DNA of 64,000 nt from Lingula anatina (lineage: Eukaryota; Brachiopoda; Lingulata; Lingulida; Lingulidae). Made by a program: the position numbers and the translations under genes. Of this stretch, positions 49,444 to 61,880 are shown piece after piece. A model generated the notes under the pieces. That model did not search any database, was not told the DNA's origin, and saw only the letters and a program-made list of their open reading frames with translations. Position 1 is the stretch's first letter, and each line of letters opens with the position of its first letter. The DNA lies in the NCBI RefSeq assembly GCF_001039355.2, contig NW_019775845.1, forward strand, positions 49,764 through 113,763, given 5' to 3'.

Positions 49444-49935
49444 CTTAAGTTAATATATTAATGTTTTAAAGAAAACACAGAGCCTATATGTTTGAATGGA
49501 AAAAATACTGTCTTCTGTTTTCTGCTTTCGTGGGCAATCTCGTTCTCACCTAAACTAACAGGAAGTCGAGTAACATTTTGTTTATCATGAAAACATGGAA
49601 TGTTTTATTTTTTACATTCACACCGTTAATGATACAGAATTGGATGATTAAAAATTAATATTTTAAAAATTTCTAATGAGTGTTAGTTTAAAAAGTAGTG
49701 TATCAAACACCTGAATTTGGTCATATATACCGTTCCGCTATGCGGTGTAAATAGAAAATCATATAGTTAGTTTTATCCTAGTTGACCGATTTAAACTGAG
49801 TGAACACGTGAACATTTAATGACCCGAAGTGAGTCTGCAAAAACCTTTGTATAAATTGTGGACCACAAATTACTTTCGGTCCATGTTCCTGTTAACGTCT
49901 GTTCACGTTGGTGTGTGAAGCACTAATACTGTGAA
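49444..49935. promoter_or_regulatory. Shared upstream region of CACFD1 and the MetX-like gene (candidate bidirectional promoter)
   Basis: The start codons face apart with 492 bp between them. No TATA box or other clear core element was seen. The part near 49790-49930 is less AT-rich and may hold the MetX-like 5'UTR. Confidence 0.5.
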
Positions 49936-52900
49936 ATGTTGGGGAGAACACTGAAAATTCTTCGTGCGGCCGAGGCTCATCTGGTGCAAATGCATCAGTT
50001 TGGAAATGTCAAAAAACTTTCCACGAAAGTTTCCGAGCAGTTAAATCAGCTTGCCTTCTTTGACGATGAATCCCAAGCATCAGGACAAGTTGCTCAAAGT
50101 TTCAAAGGGATGGATCCAGATTTTCCTTGTGCTACTAAAAAGTGAGCAAATTTTAAAGATCTGCCATTTACTGCTTTTTACGACTAAAATCCAAGTTTAT
50201 AACTCCCGCTTGATTTAACTTTACAACAATGCTTATTTTGTTTTATAGTTATACTTTTGGTAATAAACGTTTTCCTTATCACACCTGGATCTACATACGA
50301 ACGTGTAAGAAACGAAAATGTTTGGATAAGTCTCAAATGGCCAAAGGAAGTAATGATGGATTTTAGTGATGTTCTATTAATCAATTTATTAATCAATGAT
50401 TACATTTTCAGGATAGGTCACAAATGGGCCAATTTCATGAAATTTTCAGGTTAGGTCAGAAATGGACAATTAAAGGAAGAATTGGTTAGATTTTGATGAT
50501 GATGACTTAATTTATAATTGTCTTGGTAGAGATATTGCACTCTCTGAGTGCTTTTCTTATATTAGAATGTTTTGGGCTGAAATAGCCATCTCGGGGGGGG
50601 GGGGGGGACTTTTGCTGTGTGCAATCAGCTTAACTGAAAGACATGACACTTGGCATTGAGTAGAATACTTGTGTGTGTATTCAGTTAATTGAATTTAATC
50701 AGTATTGATTAGAATACATAAAAGCTGCTGATTATGGAAATATGTTGAAAACAAGAGGAGGTGTGTCATTCAGTTAAGCTGATTGCACTCAGCAGAGTCT
50801 CCGCAGAGTTGGAGCGATCTACGAAGGGCTACTGGTATGGCAACAATGGGAATGTGGTTGTAGACCCTGGTGTCCCAAAGTGTCAGCAGCTAGGGTGAAA
50901 GGTTTCAATTGACACAGCATTATGCCACTCTTTGTGACTGTTTCATTCAAGTGTCAAAAGGTAAACAACCTCATTTTGGGCTCATCTAAAGGTCTTTTGA
51001 GTTTGGTGTTTACCTTATACCTACTAGTAATAAAATTGATTATTAAACAAAACTCAGAACCAAGAAAAGGTGCGCTGTTTTGCACTTCCTGCTGCACCAT
51101 GGATATATCTGTTTTAAAATTCATCAGTGGTTATGCAGTACAAGAGTAGTAGCATTTTTTATGAGCCATCAGTATGCTTTACAGACAAGAAAAACGTTTT
51201 AAAATTTTTACCACCAAATTTTCTATCTTATGACTAATATAGTACTACGCAACTACATCTGAACATGTGAATAATACAGCTGCATGAACTTTGTATCTTC
51301 GCCAATATTTGTGTTAATGACAAGCAACTTTGTGAATGACAGAAAAGATTAAAGAGGGTTTTGCCACATGACCCTTACTTTAATAAGGTACACTTGTGAC
51401 TGTCACCTTTTAGCACCGCTTGTCAATGAACTCTTTTTTTAAGTGGTATAATGAAATCAATTTTGAAATAGTTTTTAAACAGATTGTATTGAAAACAATG
51501 TCTGCTCATTGTTGAAGACCATTTGCATTACTTTGCAAGCTGAGCACGTTTTCAGACATCACATAAGCAACATTTGTGCATTTGTCTAAGTTTCCAAATA
51601 CAGTTTGACACGTACAAAACATACTTTGGTGGAAATTTCACAGATGGTGATATTACTAATAATCAATGGTAATTGACTACAAAATATATAAAAAACTTTC
51701 ACTATGCAATTTTTTCAAAAATGAGAGTTGTAAACTATAGGGTTGAATGATATTTTAAAAATATTATCAAGAAAATAAAGTTTTACTCCAAGCTGGGGTA
51801 GCGCTAGCAATTTTTTTCGCTTAGCCAAATCACCACTTTTTTGACAATTTGTTATCCAAATGACTTTAATTTGACTAAATTACGTCAAATCAAGCCCTTT
51901 TTGTTTAGCCAATTTAAGTCAGTTTTAGCATTTGGCTAAATTGGCAAGTGTTAGCGCTACCCCAGCCAGCTCATATTGAAGAAGAACAGTTCAAGGAATA
52001 GACTTATAAAACACAAAATCTGTGAATTGATTGTAGTTATATGCACATAAATGGTATTACATTAAATGGTCCCAATTTGTCTTGCCAGGTAATTTTAAAG
52101 ATAAATTAAATTTTCATTAATTTCAGCCCCTCAGCTGGTCCAGAGCCAGAGTATGACAATGTGGTCTCAGGTTTCAAACTTTACCACCATCAAGAGCCGT
52201 TCTATTTCAAGTACAATGATGCTGTGTTACCAGAGCTGGAAATTGCCTACGAAACATGGGGAGAACTCAATGCAAGTAGAGACAATGCTGTTGTAGTTCA
52301 TGCTGGGCTGTCAGCTAGTTCTCATGCAAAAAGTCACAAGGTACTTTGTGTTAGATGTTTTGTAGCAGAAATTCCAAGGTTTCAACAAAAACCTCAGTTT
52401 CAATTCTTTGTACTGTTGCTTATTTGATCATGCTAGTGACCCATCAGTTACTGTTGGAAGTTTTTGTGCTGAGTCCTTGTAATAACATTGTTCAGAAGTA
52501 AAATCAGAATGTCTAACAGTCCAAATAAATTCACAAGATATATCAGAAGCTTTGCTTGGAATATTGAATTAATGAGGGCATAAGCAGATAGTGTAAATGT
52601 TGTAATTGTTTAAATTGACTTGTCAATGAGTAAAAAGTAATTTGTTGTACTCGTTCAACATGTGTGGAACTTTTCTGTATGTAACTACATGTATTTTGGG
52701 CAGTTAATATACATATACATTTAAGGATGTTAGAAAATCATGAAAGCCCAGTCTGCATGTTTTCAGTGTGATATTAATAGATAAGTCATCTGGCTTTATT
52801 TCAGCCAGGGCAAAATAATCAATTCAGATAAAGTTAAATCATACATAGTTTTCCAGACATGGCATGTGTCTAAACAGAGCAATTATTTCAGTGTGATGTA

Positions 52901-55900
52901 AAAAAAAAGCATGTTTATTATTTTAATGTGCCATGACTTGAAAACATCTTAACTACAATGAGTCCATTTGTCCCTTGTTGTTGTGTTAATATGTTATGCT
53001 TGTAAATTCCTATGAAATTATAGACAAGCACAAGCTGCTTATCAAGTTTAATACCAGTTTATTTGCCTGAGGTGCTCTACTTACAGGTCATGTCAACTAA
53101 GGTAATCCCCTATAGTCGTAGGTTGATATAGATGCACTTATATCAATAATAGTTCTATAATTCCAGATAACAGGAAATGTTCTTGTGTAGTATCTGACCC
53201 TTATTTCAGGACAATCCGAAGCCTGGTTGGTGGGAGAAATTTGTTGGACCTGGCTGTGCCATTGATACAAATAAGTTCTTTGTTATCTGCACTAACACTT
53301 TAGGGGGATGTTATGGAACCAGGTAACAAGCTAATGTGCTGCTGTCAAATAAATTAGTTCAGCATGGTGATGGGTGCTTAAGTTGAATGATGCAATACTT
53401 ACCATGATATTAAAATACAGCATGTTTAACTCGAGACATTTTGACTAATGAAAAAACTACAGTGAGAATCTTCATATAAATATGCCTGATTCTATACTCA
53501 TAAATATATGTAAATCTGAAGCTTTTTAACATGCAGATTATTATTAAAACACCAATTAACCTTTGCATCACATGTTCTTCAATTAACCTTTGCATCACAT
53601 GTGAAGAACATTCCTGTATATCTTTTATTAATTTTTTTCCAGTGGACCCTCATCTGTTAATCCTGTCACTGGTAAGGTAAGAAAAATTCCTGCAAAATAA
53701 CTAATTTCTGTTTTTCTTCATTAATGTACAGTAGTTTCATTCTTCTTTAGTTGTTTAATCTCAGAAAAATTGTAGAAAATTAGGAAAGATCAAAGTATAG
53801 ATACAAAGGACACTAATATATTTTTAGAATAAAAAAAAGTAAACAAACAATATTATAATTTTCAGCGGTATGCTACAACTTTCCCAGTAGTCTGTGTAGA
53901 TGATATGGTGCAAGTACAATGGCTACTGTTGAATCACCTTGGAATCCCAAAGGTAAGGAAAGAGAGAGAGAGAGTGAGAGAGAAAGAGAATGTTAAGATC
54001 ATACTATTGGTTTAGGCAAACTAAATAGCATGTTGTATAATTCAGTTCACTCATGCATGGTTGGTTTTTTTCCAGTTGCATGCCTCTGTTGGATCTTCCT
54101 TAGGTGGGATGTGTAGTCTTACAGCTGCTGTACAGCAACCAGAAAGAGTAGGGAGGTGAGAAATAACTGAATACATCAGTTGTGCTTAGTGGTCAACCAA
54201 TTTTATCATCATTTTCACAAGTCTAGATTAGACTTTTCCCAGACCCCCCCCTTCCCATCCCCATCAGAGGGTACAATGCTAAAAATGATGACCTTTGACA
54301 GCAATTTGGATCATCATTTTTGTTATGTTTCAAAAATGTACTAGGGGCATTAACGCCATCCCCTCCAGCATGGGGTTTGTAGACTGTGAAAATAGTGATT
54401 AAAATAGATGACCCCAGATACACATTAGGTCAAACCAGGTGAAGCATTTCAACAAAAACAACTTTGTAACAAAACATGTTAGCTCAACTGTCTCAAAATG
54501 TGTCCTATAAAGATATCATTAATTACATTTAGCTCTGATTTGTTTGTGGTATGAAAAATATCAATAAATGTTAAGCATAAAAGAAAGGTGATGAAGGAAA
54601 TGTAAATTAAATGTTTTTTTTTTTTTTTTCAGGTTGATCTCAATATCGTCTTGTGGGCAGTCCCATGCCTCTTCCATAGCTCTGCGCTACCTTCAGAGGA
54701 AAACGATCATGACAGACCCAGATTGGAATAAGGGCTTCTATTATGAAGGCAAATATCCTAGAACAGGAATGAAGATGGCAAGGTGCTTTAATTTGTCATG
54801 AATAAAACATAATTTTGGCCCATGCTTTAGTCCATGACTACTGTTGAGTACACCAATTAAAGTAAAGGAAACCTGTCATCAATCAGACAACAAAAAAATA
54901 GTGTTGTGGTGGATAACTGGGAAAGTGCAATTTTAGATGGTATCTCGCAGGATCTTGATATAAGATCCAAGTTTCCAAATATCTAATAAAAGGATTATTG
55001 ACTTTGGCTTTGGGTTAACATGTTGTTTGCAAAGTCAAGAATTGAATGATACCTTTCCTCCCTAGGGAGATTGCCACCCTGGGATACCGTAGTGGACCAG
55101 AATGGGGCAAGAGATTTGGGAGGAAGATGCTGAACCCAGGGAAGCCAAGCCTTTGCCCAACGTTCCTCATAGAGAGTTACCTGGACTACCAAGGGGAGAG
55201 TTTCTGTACAAAGTATGATCCTAACTCTTTGCTGTACATTTCAAAGGTTGGTGGAATGTTTTTTTTTCTGTTCTTTTAAGATGAGTTTTTATAAGTTCAT
55301 TTACAGAGCTTTACCAGATTATAACGGAGGGAAGCAATCAATGACAGTCCACTATCTTTAGATATCCAGATATTATAATTAACCTCCATTTCTTAGGTAA
55401 AATGCAATTTATGACATTGCTACGTGTTGTTATCAATGTATTCATTGTGGAATTTTGAATCTCACAGGAAGAGTTGTTATCCTTTTAAACTGTTGCTCAC
55501 TAAGTGGAAAGTGGTATCTGATGATTTTGTATAATGAGTCTATAGTATACATATGTTTGTGTGGTACAGAATGTTATATGTATTTGTTTTGCAGGCTATG
55601 GACCTGTTTGATGTGGGCGAAGACTATGGAGGCAATGTCCAAACAGCCCTGTCCAGGATTGAATGTCCAGTCATGGTCATTGGTGTGAAAACGGACATTC
55701 TATTTCCAATCTGGCAGCAGAGGGAGCTAGCGTGCAATTTGAAGGAAGCTGGTATGTTTTATAAACTGAAAACTGTTGTGAAAAATATTATACATTTAAA
55801 TTAACTTTGTATCAAAAAGAAAAGTGCAAAGTGCAAAGTCAAAAAAAAAAAAAAAAAAAAAAAATATAGGGTTGTTCAAAGCCAAAAAATAACTAATAAT

Positions 55901-56372
55901 TGTCTTTTTGTACATGATCAGAATAAATACTAGCATTATAGCATATCATATTAATTAAATAATTTAATTAATGTCATTTTCAAACTGATGAGAAATTTAT
56001 TTAAGAGGCAAAGTGTGCAATTTTAAACATGCTACTTGTCATATTTTATATCTATTAGGCAACAACGCTGTGACCTTTTATGAATTAGATTCCATTTATG
56101 GTCATGACACATTCCTACTTGATCTGAATGGTGTTGGGTCTGCAGTAAAGGTAACACCAATATATATGAATTTTGTAGCATGAATCATTGCTAAATAATC
56201 ATCTTATATATTTTAAGGTTAATATGGTGTAAATTTTCCTCATGGAATACTGCCTCAATTCAAGTGCATGTAACTGAATTAATTTCATTTTTATCAGGGA
56301 TTTCTTGAGACAGAATTGGCAGAAAAGGGAAGAGCTCGACCACAGAAAGATTTGGATAACGCAGTGCAGTGA
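49936..56372 (+). CDS. MetX-family homoserine/serine O-acetyltransferase, probably mitochondrial
   Basis: Alpha/beta-hydrolase acyltransferases of this family move acetyl or succinyl from CoA to homoserine or serine in microbial and fungal Met/Cys synthesis. Eleven exons: 49936-50141, 52127-52340, 53210-53322, 53643-53676, 53866-53952, 54076-54155, 54633-54782, 55066-55246, 55595-55751, 56059-56150, 56298-56372; 462 residues, in phase throughout. The N-terminus [20 protein letters not shown] is basic and free of acid up to Glu13, as in a mitochondrial presequence. Family blocks: [32 protein letters not shown], nucleophile elbow VGSSLGGM (Ser226), [13 protein letters not shown], acid VKTDILFP (Asp389), base YGHDTFLLD (His423). 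The triad is complete, so it should be active. Substrate (serine or homoserine) cannot be told by eye. Intron 1 (2 kb) holds two MITE-like repeats. Confidence 0.92.
50613..50794. mobile_element. MITE-like element with 33-bp inverted ends, 182 bp
   Basis: Left end tgctgtgtgcaatcagctta... and right end inverse tgctgagtgcaatcagctta match over about 33 bp with three or so changes. It follows a poly-G run at 50593-50608 and lies in intron 1 of the MetX-like gene. Confidence 0.8.
51792..51966. mobile_element. MITE-like element, 175 bp
   Basis: Starts gctggggtagcgctagca and ends tgttagcgctaccccagc, inverted ends of about 18 bp with one change. Inside it are repeated runs of tggctaaat and its inverse, ttagccaa. 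No clear target duplication. In intron 1 of the MetX-like gene. Confidence 0.8.
53554..53602. repeat. Short tandem duplication
   Basis: A 27-bp unit beginning aattaacctttgcatcacat is repeated once, the second copy being incomplete, in a MetX-like gene intron. Confidence 0.85.
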
Positions 56373-57717
56373 CTTAAAAATTGGACTAGCACATTCGTAT
56401 CTGTTTACAACAAAAGCGAAAAGTGAACATGGATTTCCAGAATTCTAACAGCTTTCTCCCCCAACCACAACTGTCAGAACAGTGGCAAATAGGGGCTTGA
56501 TATCCAGACAGCCATGAACGCAAACGGCAGCATGGCTACTCAACACAAGTGCGTGCAGCATACAAGGTTTATGGACTTAAATGAGAGGGCAACTTACCTT
56601 AGACAGTGTACCAATGACATTACAAAAGCCTGTAGGTAGGCAGAAAACATCTTTAACAATAACTATGCAAACATGCTAAACCATGATAAGGGGCCTATTG
56701 TTTAGTGTTACTGGTGCTAGGAATGTTGAATGGAGATGGGGATTTTTAAATATGAATTTACATTGTATTTTCACATGAGAAGTAATATTTTGTAATACTT
56801 TTTCAATTGAGTGGGTTAAGCTTTAAGGCAGGTTTGCCTATTTTTTTTTCATTCAGTTTGTGGGTCCTTTGTATGAAAGGTCATCATATTGCACTCTTTT
56901 TGGCAAGTACAGATTTTAAAGCTTCTGTAATGAAAAAAACCTAAGAATTATTTATTCTCAAGTAATACCGATTTTTCAATGTGGAAGGTTGAAAGTGCCA
57001 ATTCCATCAGTGTACATTTTTCATCACATTTATGCATCTTTGATCTCGCAAAAATCATTTTCATTGTGTTAATGTATGAATAAGTTGTAAACTCTTGTAC
57101 AACTATTGACATTTCATAATTTTTTTCTTTCTGTGGAAAAAAATAAGTGCAGTATAATGAATTTCATAAAATGGATAATTTTGTGCGGGATTTTTCCCCC
57201 TAAAGATGCCCAATTCATTTTCTTTGAATATTATTTACTTATATCAGAAAGGCAAGTTCCATCATTTTCAAAAAGTAAATTAAAGTACAAGGTAGACATA
57301 TTAAACTGTACACTATATGTTACCCTATTGTAAAATTAGTGGTCTCAACAGTAAATACAAAAAAAAAATGAAGATACATTTTTTTTTAAAAACATTCCAT
57401 TATCCCCCTTTAAAGCACACTTAGTAAAATGTTTTTATAATTCTTCTATTTATTGACAAATTGCATGATAGTTGCAAAACATTCTTTATTTTTTTCAATG
57501 TTTTGAGACATTTGTATAACTTAAACTTTTCAAATAATGTATTTATTCATAAATGTTCATAGGTCATGTTCATATAAATATATTTATCACATTTATCATC
57601 CATTCAGAAGTTAATCACTCACAAGCGTGTTTGTGAATAAGTAGGTATGTTATTATCAGTGTTTGTTTAAATATTTATTTTGCAGTTTCTTTATCACTGC
57701 ACAGTATTGATTATAGC

Positions 57718-57723
57718 AATAAA
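57718..57723 (+). terminator. Candidate polyadenylation signal of the MetX-like gene
   Basis: AATAAA followed within 20 nt by a T/A-rich stretch. It implies a 3'UTR of about 1.35 kb, so a variant signal nearer the stop may be used instead. Confidence 0.3.
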
Positions 57724-58118
57724 TGACAATTATTATTATGCATATTCAGCTTTTGGTCCAACATGAATATATTTTAAGATGAGTTACACATTGCAATGTT
57801 CTATATCATGTAACTTGTTTATATTTTCATATAAACACCAGGAGCAAAGAATATCTTGCTGTACTGAGACCCAAACTTCCAGGTTTTCAATTGCAATAAA
57901 AATGTTCAATAAACAAATTTTGTGTAGTGTTATTGCCAAAACCAACCAAATGGCTATGAGTTTTTGCTTTTTTTTTCTTTAATGAAATACAATAATCTTG
58001 TTTTTTAATGCATATGTTTCAATTTCAAAAATCATGATAATTAAAATAAATGTTCAATAATTTTCAAAAATATAAAATAAATCAATTTTAATGTCATAAC
58101 GACAATTAATGACTTGAA

Positions 58119-58134
58119 TTTATTAAAGTTTATT
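58119..58134 (-). terminator. Candidate polyadenylation signals of the cupin gene
   Basis: Two minus-strand AATAAA hexamers (58129-58134 and 58119-58124) start about 50 nt past the stop codon. Confidence 0.45.
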
Positions 58135-58181
58135 TTATAAACTTGTATGCTGAACGTAAACCCGCAAATGTCAATGCAGCA

Positions 58182-61100
58182 TTAATTTTTCATCCAGTTC
58201 GCTGTGGCCATTTTCCTGACAATGTCTCCATGCTGAGGATATTTTTGTAGTAAGTCCACACCTTTCTCCTCACTAGTGCTCCAGTCGCCCATAACAAAAG
58301 CTGAAAAATGGATTAAGAAATGTAATATGTTAAGTAATAATCTACCAGGGTCACAAATTGATTTTTCACTTGACATTCACAAATATGTCTCTGGCTAATT
58401 CATGACACTTTTCTCTGCAGTAAGCTAATTAAGTTAGTTAACCTGTAGCCCTGGTAGAGGATACCTATAAGTAGACTTTTACTTAACTACGCATTAATTG
58501 CTTTTAAATGAACTAATATCAAATATGTGAAGTAAAAGGGTAAGCTTTAACTGTACAAAATGGCCACGTTCCTGGACCTTTTAAAAGTAATATTAAATAA
58601 AGAGAATCACCTGGAGCTAGAACTGCCCCAAAGAATACACTTTCTGATGTGTCCATCAGTTCAAAGGCGTACCATGTCCCATGGCGGACCAGCACCTGGT
58701 AGTTTGCCTCACTGTGGGACAGAGTGTCGCCCAAAATCTTGTTGGAATAATTTCCATCTTCATCAAGGAAGTGAAACTGGAATTAAAGAAGACATCTATG
58801 TGTGATAATGTTTGGACACTTATTTACTACGAGATATTAAGTTAGTTGATGCCTTTTTTCTTACATAAATGTGCACGCACAAACAGACACACACACACTC
58901 TGTGACATGCTAACATCCACACCTAAACATATATAGAAATATAGATAAAGAATATCATATTTATTCCCATCTCATATATACTCAATCTCTTTCAAAATAT
59001 AAATAATGTTGCTCATTTATGAAGTGTGTGTTACTTTGCCTTCAATTTTTTATATACACTAATCTTGTGTTGAGAAGAAAATAAACATGCAATTGGTGGC
59101 AATTTCTTCTGATTATGTTAATATTACCTTTATAGCACCTCCTCCATGATAAATGAGCAGTTCATCAGACTTGTGGATATGCCATGCCAGGCCATTTTTG
59201 CCCGCCTTTAGAACCATATAAATAGAAGAGCCTGCTTGACGCTTGCCTTTATGACTGCAAAAATAAGATAAAAATTGACTTCACGTTGTTGAATCATTAA
59301 TCTGAAAGGACACAATCTTTTTTATTGAAAAGTTGTCTAATGTGTGTTTTAGTTTGAAAGCCATCTCATATTTTTCATTATTTTAAAAACAGTTCTATAA
59401 TCATTTTGTCTGTAGACATGTAAATGAATAAATCAAGATAAAAGTTTTAAAATCATAGTACATGTGCCATATTCTTCATTTCTGATGTATGTATTCATAT
59501 TTTTTTGTTTATCTTTTATTAATATAAAATAAATAAGTCCCTTCCTTTGGAAAATTAAAATAAACTAAAAAAAAGCACTTAAAGAATACACACTTTCCCA
59601 AGGACAGCTCAATTCTCATTACTAATTGATTTATTTATGGATCACCACTGAAATTTGGTTATAAGTTACCCCATTTCCAACTTATCCTGAAAATGTCATC
59701 AAAGAGATGGACACAGAAACAAAAACATATAATAACCTCCAAACATGGAGGTTACAACTGCAAACCAATGGTAATTTGTAACCCTGTGTTATCTGTACCT
59801 TCCGTTTGTGACTGTCACAGAGTGCTCTGTTCTCCACACTTCACTAAAGAATCCACCTCGACACACAGGGTGCGGAGCTAGTTGTAACTTTGATGCGATC
59901 AGTTCCATCATCTCTGTATCAAACCTAGATGAAATATTAATGAACAAAGATTAATGAATTGTTTTTTTTTATCACAGAGGATTTAGGGAAAACAGTTACT
60001 TGTCAATGATCAATTCAAGGTTTTTTTAATATTTCTGCAACAAGTTGGAAGATACTTAATGAGGAAAATTTCACCTTGATTTCTTAATACATAATATATA
60101 AATTGTCCTTTGGTTTAATTTACTATGCCATATCCTAATTCTTTTTCTAATTCATCTAAAGATATAATTCACACCAGAAATAGTACGAATTTCTGGACAC
60201 TTAAAACAAAATTAAGAAACTATCTTTAATAAATAATTATATATAATGACCCTTTAAAATTCCTATACTACTTATGCCCACAGCTAGGGGAAACAAAAAG
60301 CCATTGTTTGACAAAATTTATATATTTCAGAAAATGAAATCAGAAGAATAATTCAATTTTTTCAATTGAATTTCCTCACTTTTCTGGTCGGACAAGAACA
60401 CTGTTCATAAAATCTGAAGAAGCCCTGTTAGTAGTGGCTAAAGCCTCAATAATGTCTTTATGCTGGGGGAACAATGGCACCAGTCCTCCCTCTGGTGGTG
60501 CTGACCAATCTTTGAACTCGAAACCTGCAGAACAAGAAAAAATATTTTTAAATAACAAGAATAACTAGAAAAGCACAGACCTCTGCAAGATCAGTTTAAT
60601 TATAAATTAATTGACTAATGGACACCTGTCAAAATCTACTTGATTCTAAGTTAGACCATTTACCAAACAAAGCTACTCAGTGAATTTAGAGTAAAACAAA
60701 AATACAGTTTGGAAGTTATGGGGTGAACATCAACAAAATTGTGCAAAAAAAAAAAATAAATAAAAATAAAAAAAATAAAATAAAAAAAAATAATTACTGT
60801 AAATGTAAACTTATCATGCTGATTTTCGAATGCAACCTGCCCCCTTTACCAAACAATTAAAGCCACTCGGTCAACCTAAAGTAAAACAAAAATATGGTTT
60901 GGCAGTTATGGGGCTAACAACATGTGTCAGACAGCAACAGAGACAACATGGGTCAGGGAAAGACCAATCAGAATTTATAGTGTCTGTATATAAAAACCAA
61001 TGCTTGTTATGAAATTTACTAACCTGGTGCCACTACTTCACTATAGAAGGCATATTGCAGTTTGTCAGTCAGTTCATAAGCAAACCAAGAACCATGTGGA

Positions 61101-61879
61101 ATAACAACTTGGAAATCTACTTCTTCATTCGTCAAGGTGTTGCCTAGCAACTTACTTTGGTATTTGCCATCTGGGAGTATAAGGTGGATCTAAATATTAC
61201 AAAACAGAAAAAGCTATTTTATCTTTTCAAACAATCATTTTTATTTTGTGATAGGAAATAAACTACACCCTGGAGATGATTAAATTAAGCAGTCTAAAAT
61301 GCTATTGCAATCATTTGAAATCATTGAAAATTTTACCTTTAAAGGAACACCATGGTGAAAGAAAAGAACTTCATCCGACTTTAATTTATGCCATGTCATC
61401 TTTTCCTCTCCACTCAACAGAAGGTATATAGAGGTTCCCGCCCTTCTGGTTTCATCACCAAATCTTCAGAAGAAAAGAAAACAGTTTCAAGGAGCTGATT
61501 AATTGTTTGACATTTAGTTGAGAAGTACATGTGGTATAAAGAGATTCTTGATTATATATACAGAACTATAGTATATCATGAATGAAACCGTGTTGCATCC
61601 TCATCAGAAAGGCTTTACATGATCCATCAGTGACAAGCAAAATCATCCATAATGAAAATGCAATTATTTGTAAAATTAAACGTATACATGAGTAAGAGAA
61701 TTTTTTTCAAGAAAAATTCACTTCAGATAGGATATACCTTTAAAAATATTAATTTTAGTATGCACTTACTCTCCAGTGTCCACTTTGACCATATGTTCTG
61801 TAAACCAGGTACATTTAATCATTCCAGTGACTGAGTGAGGCTCAAAGCCCATACTTGTGGCAAACGTTGACAAGTTCAT
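58182..61879 (-). CDS. Tandem cupin_5 (DUF985) domain protein
   Basis: Cupin_5 proteins are RmlC-like beta barrels of uncertain biochemical role. Eight exons in order: 61770-61879 (exon from 61880), 61337-61463, 61024-61189, 60380-60524, 59799-59924, 59128-59254, 58611-58776, 58182-58300; 361 residues, all joins in phase. Two domains follow each other. The first has RRAGTSIYLLLSG, WHKLKSDEVLFFH, LGNTL, VVIPHGSWFAYEL and VVAPGFEFKDW. The second has HPVCRGGFFSEVWRTEH, RQAGSSIYMVLKAG, WHIHKSDELLIYH, LGDTL, VLVRHGTWYAFEL and VLAPAFVMGDW. The two share exon boundaries, pointing to internal duplication. Single-domain microbial members are about 150-170 residues. The start is the first ATG after an acceptor, so an upstream 5'UTR exon is likely. 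Confidence 0.9.
60655..60925. repeat. Spaced direct duplication in a cupin gene intron
   Basis: About 85 bp from 60655 (taccaaacaaagctactcag...ggaagttatggggtgaac) recur near 60842 (taccaaacaattaaagccac...ggcagttatggggctaac), with an A-rich run between them. Both contain taaaacaaaaata. Confidence 0.8.
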
Positions 61880-61880
61880 T

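Larger units (their letters stand above)
56373..58181. other. Intergenic region between convergent MetX-like and cupin genes
   Basis: AT-rich, no coding sequence recognised. It should hold the 3'UTRs of both genes. Plus-strand AATAAA occurs at 57718-57723, 57894 and 57908. Confidence 0.55.
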
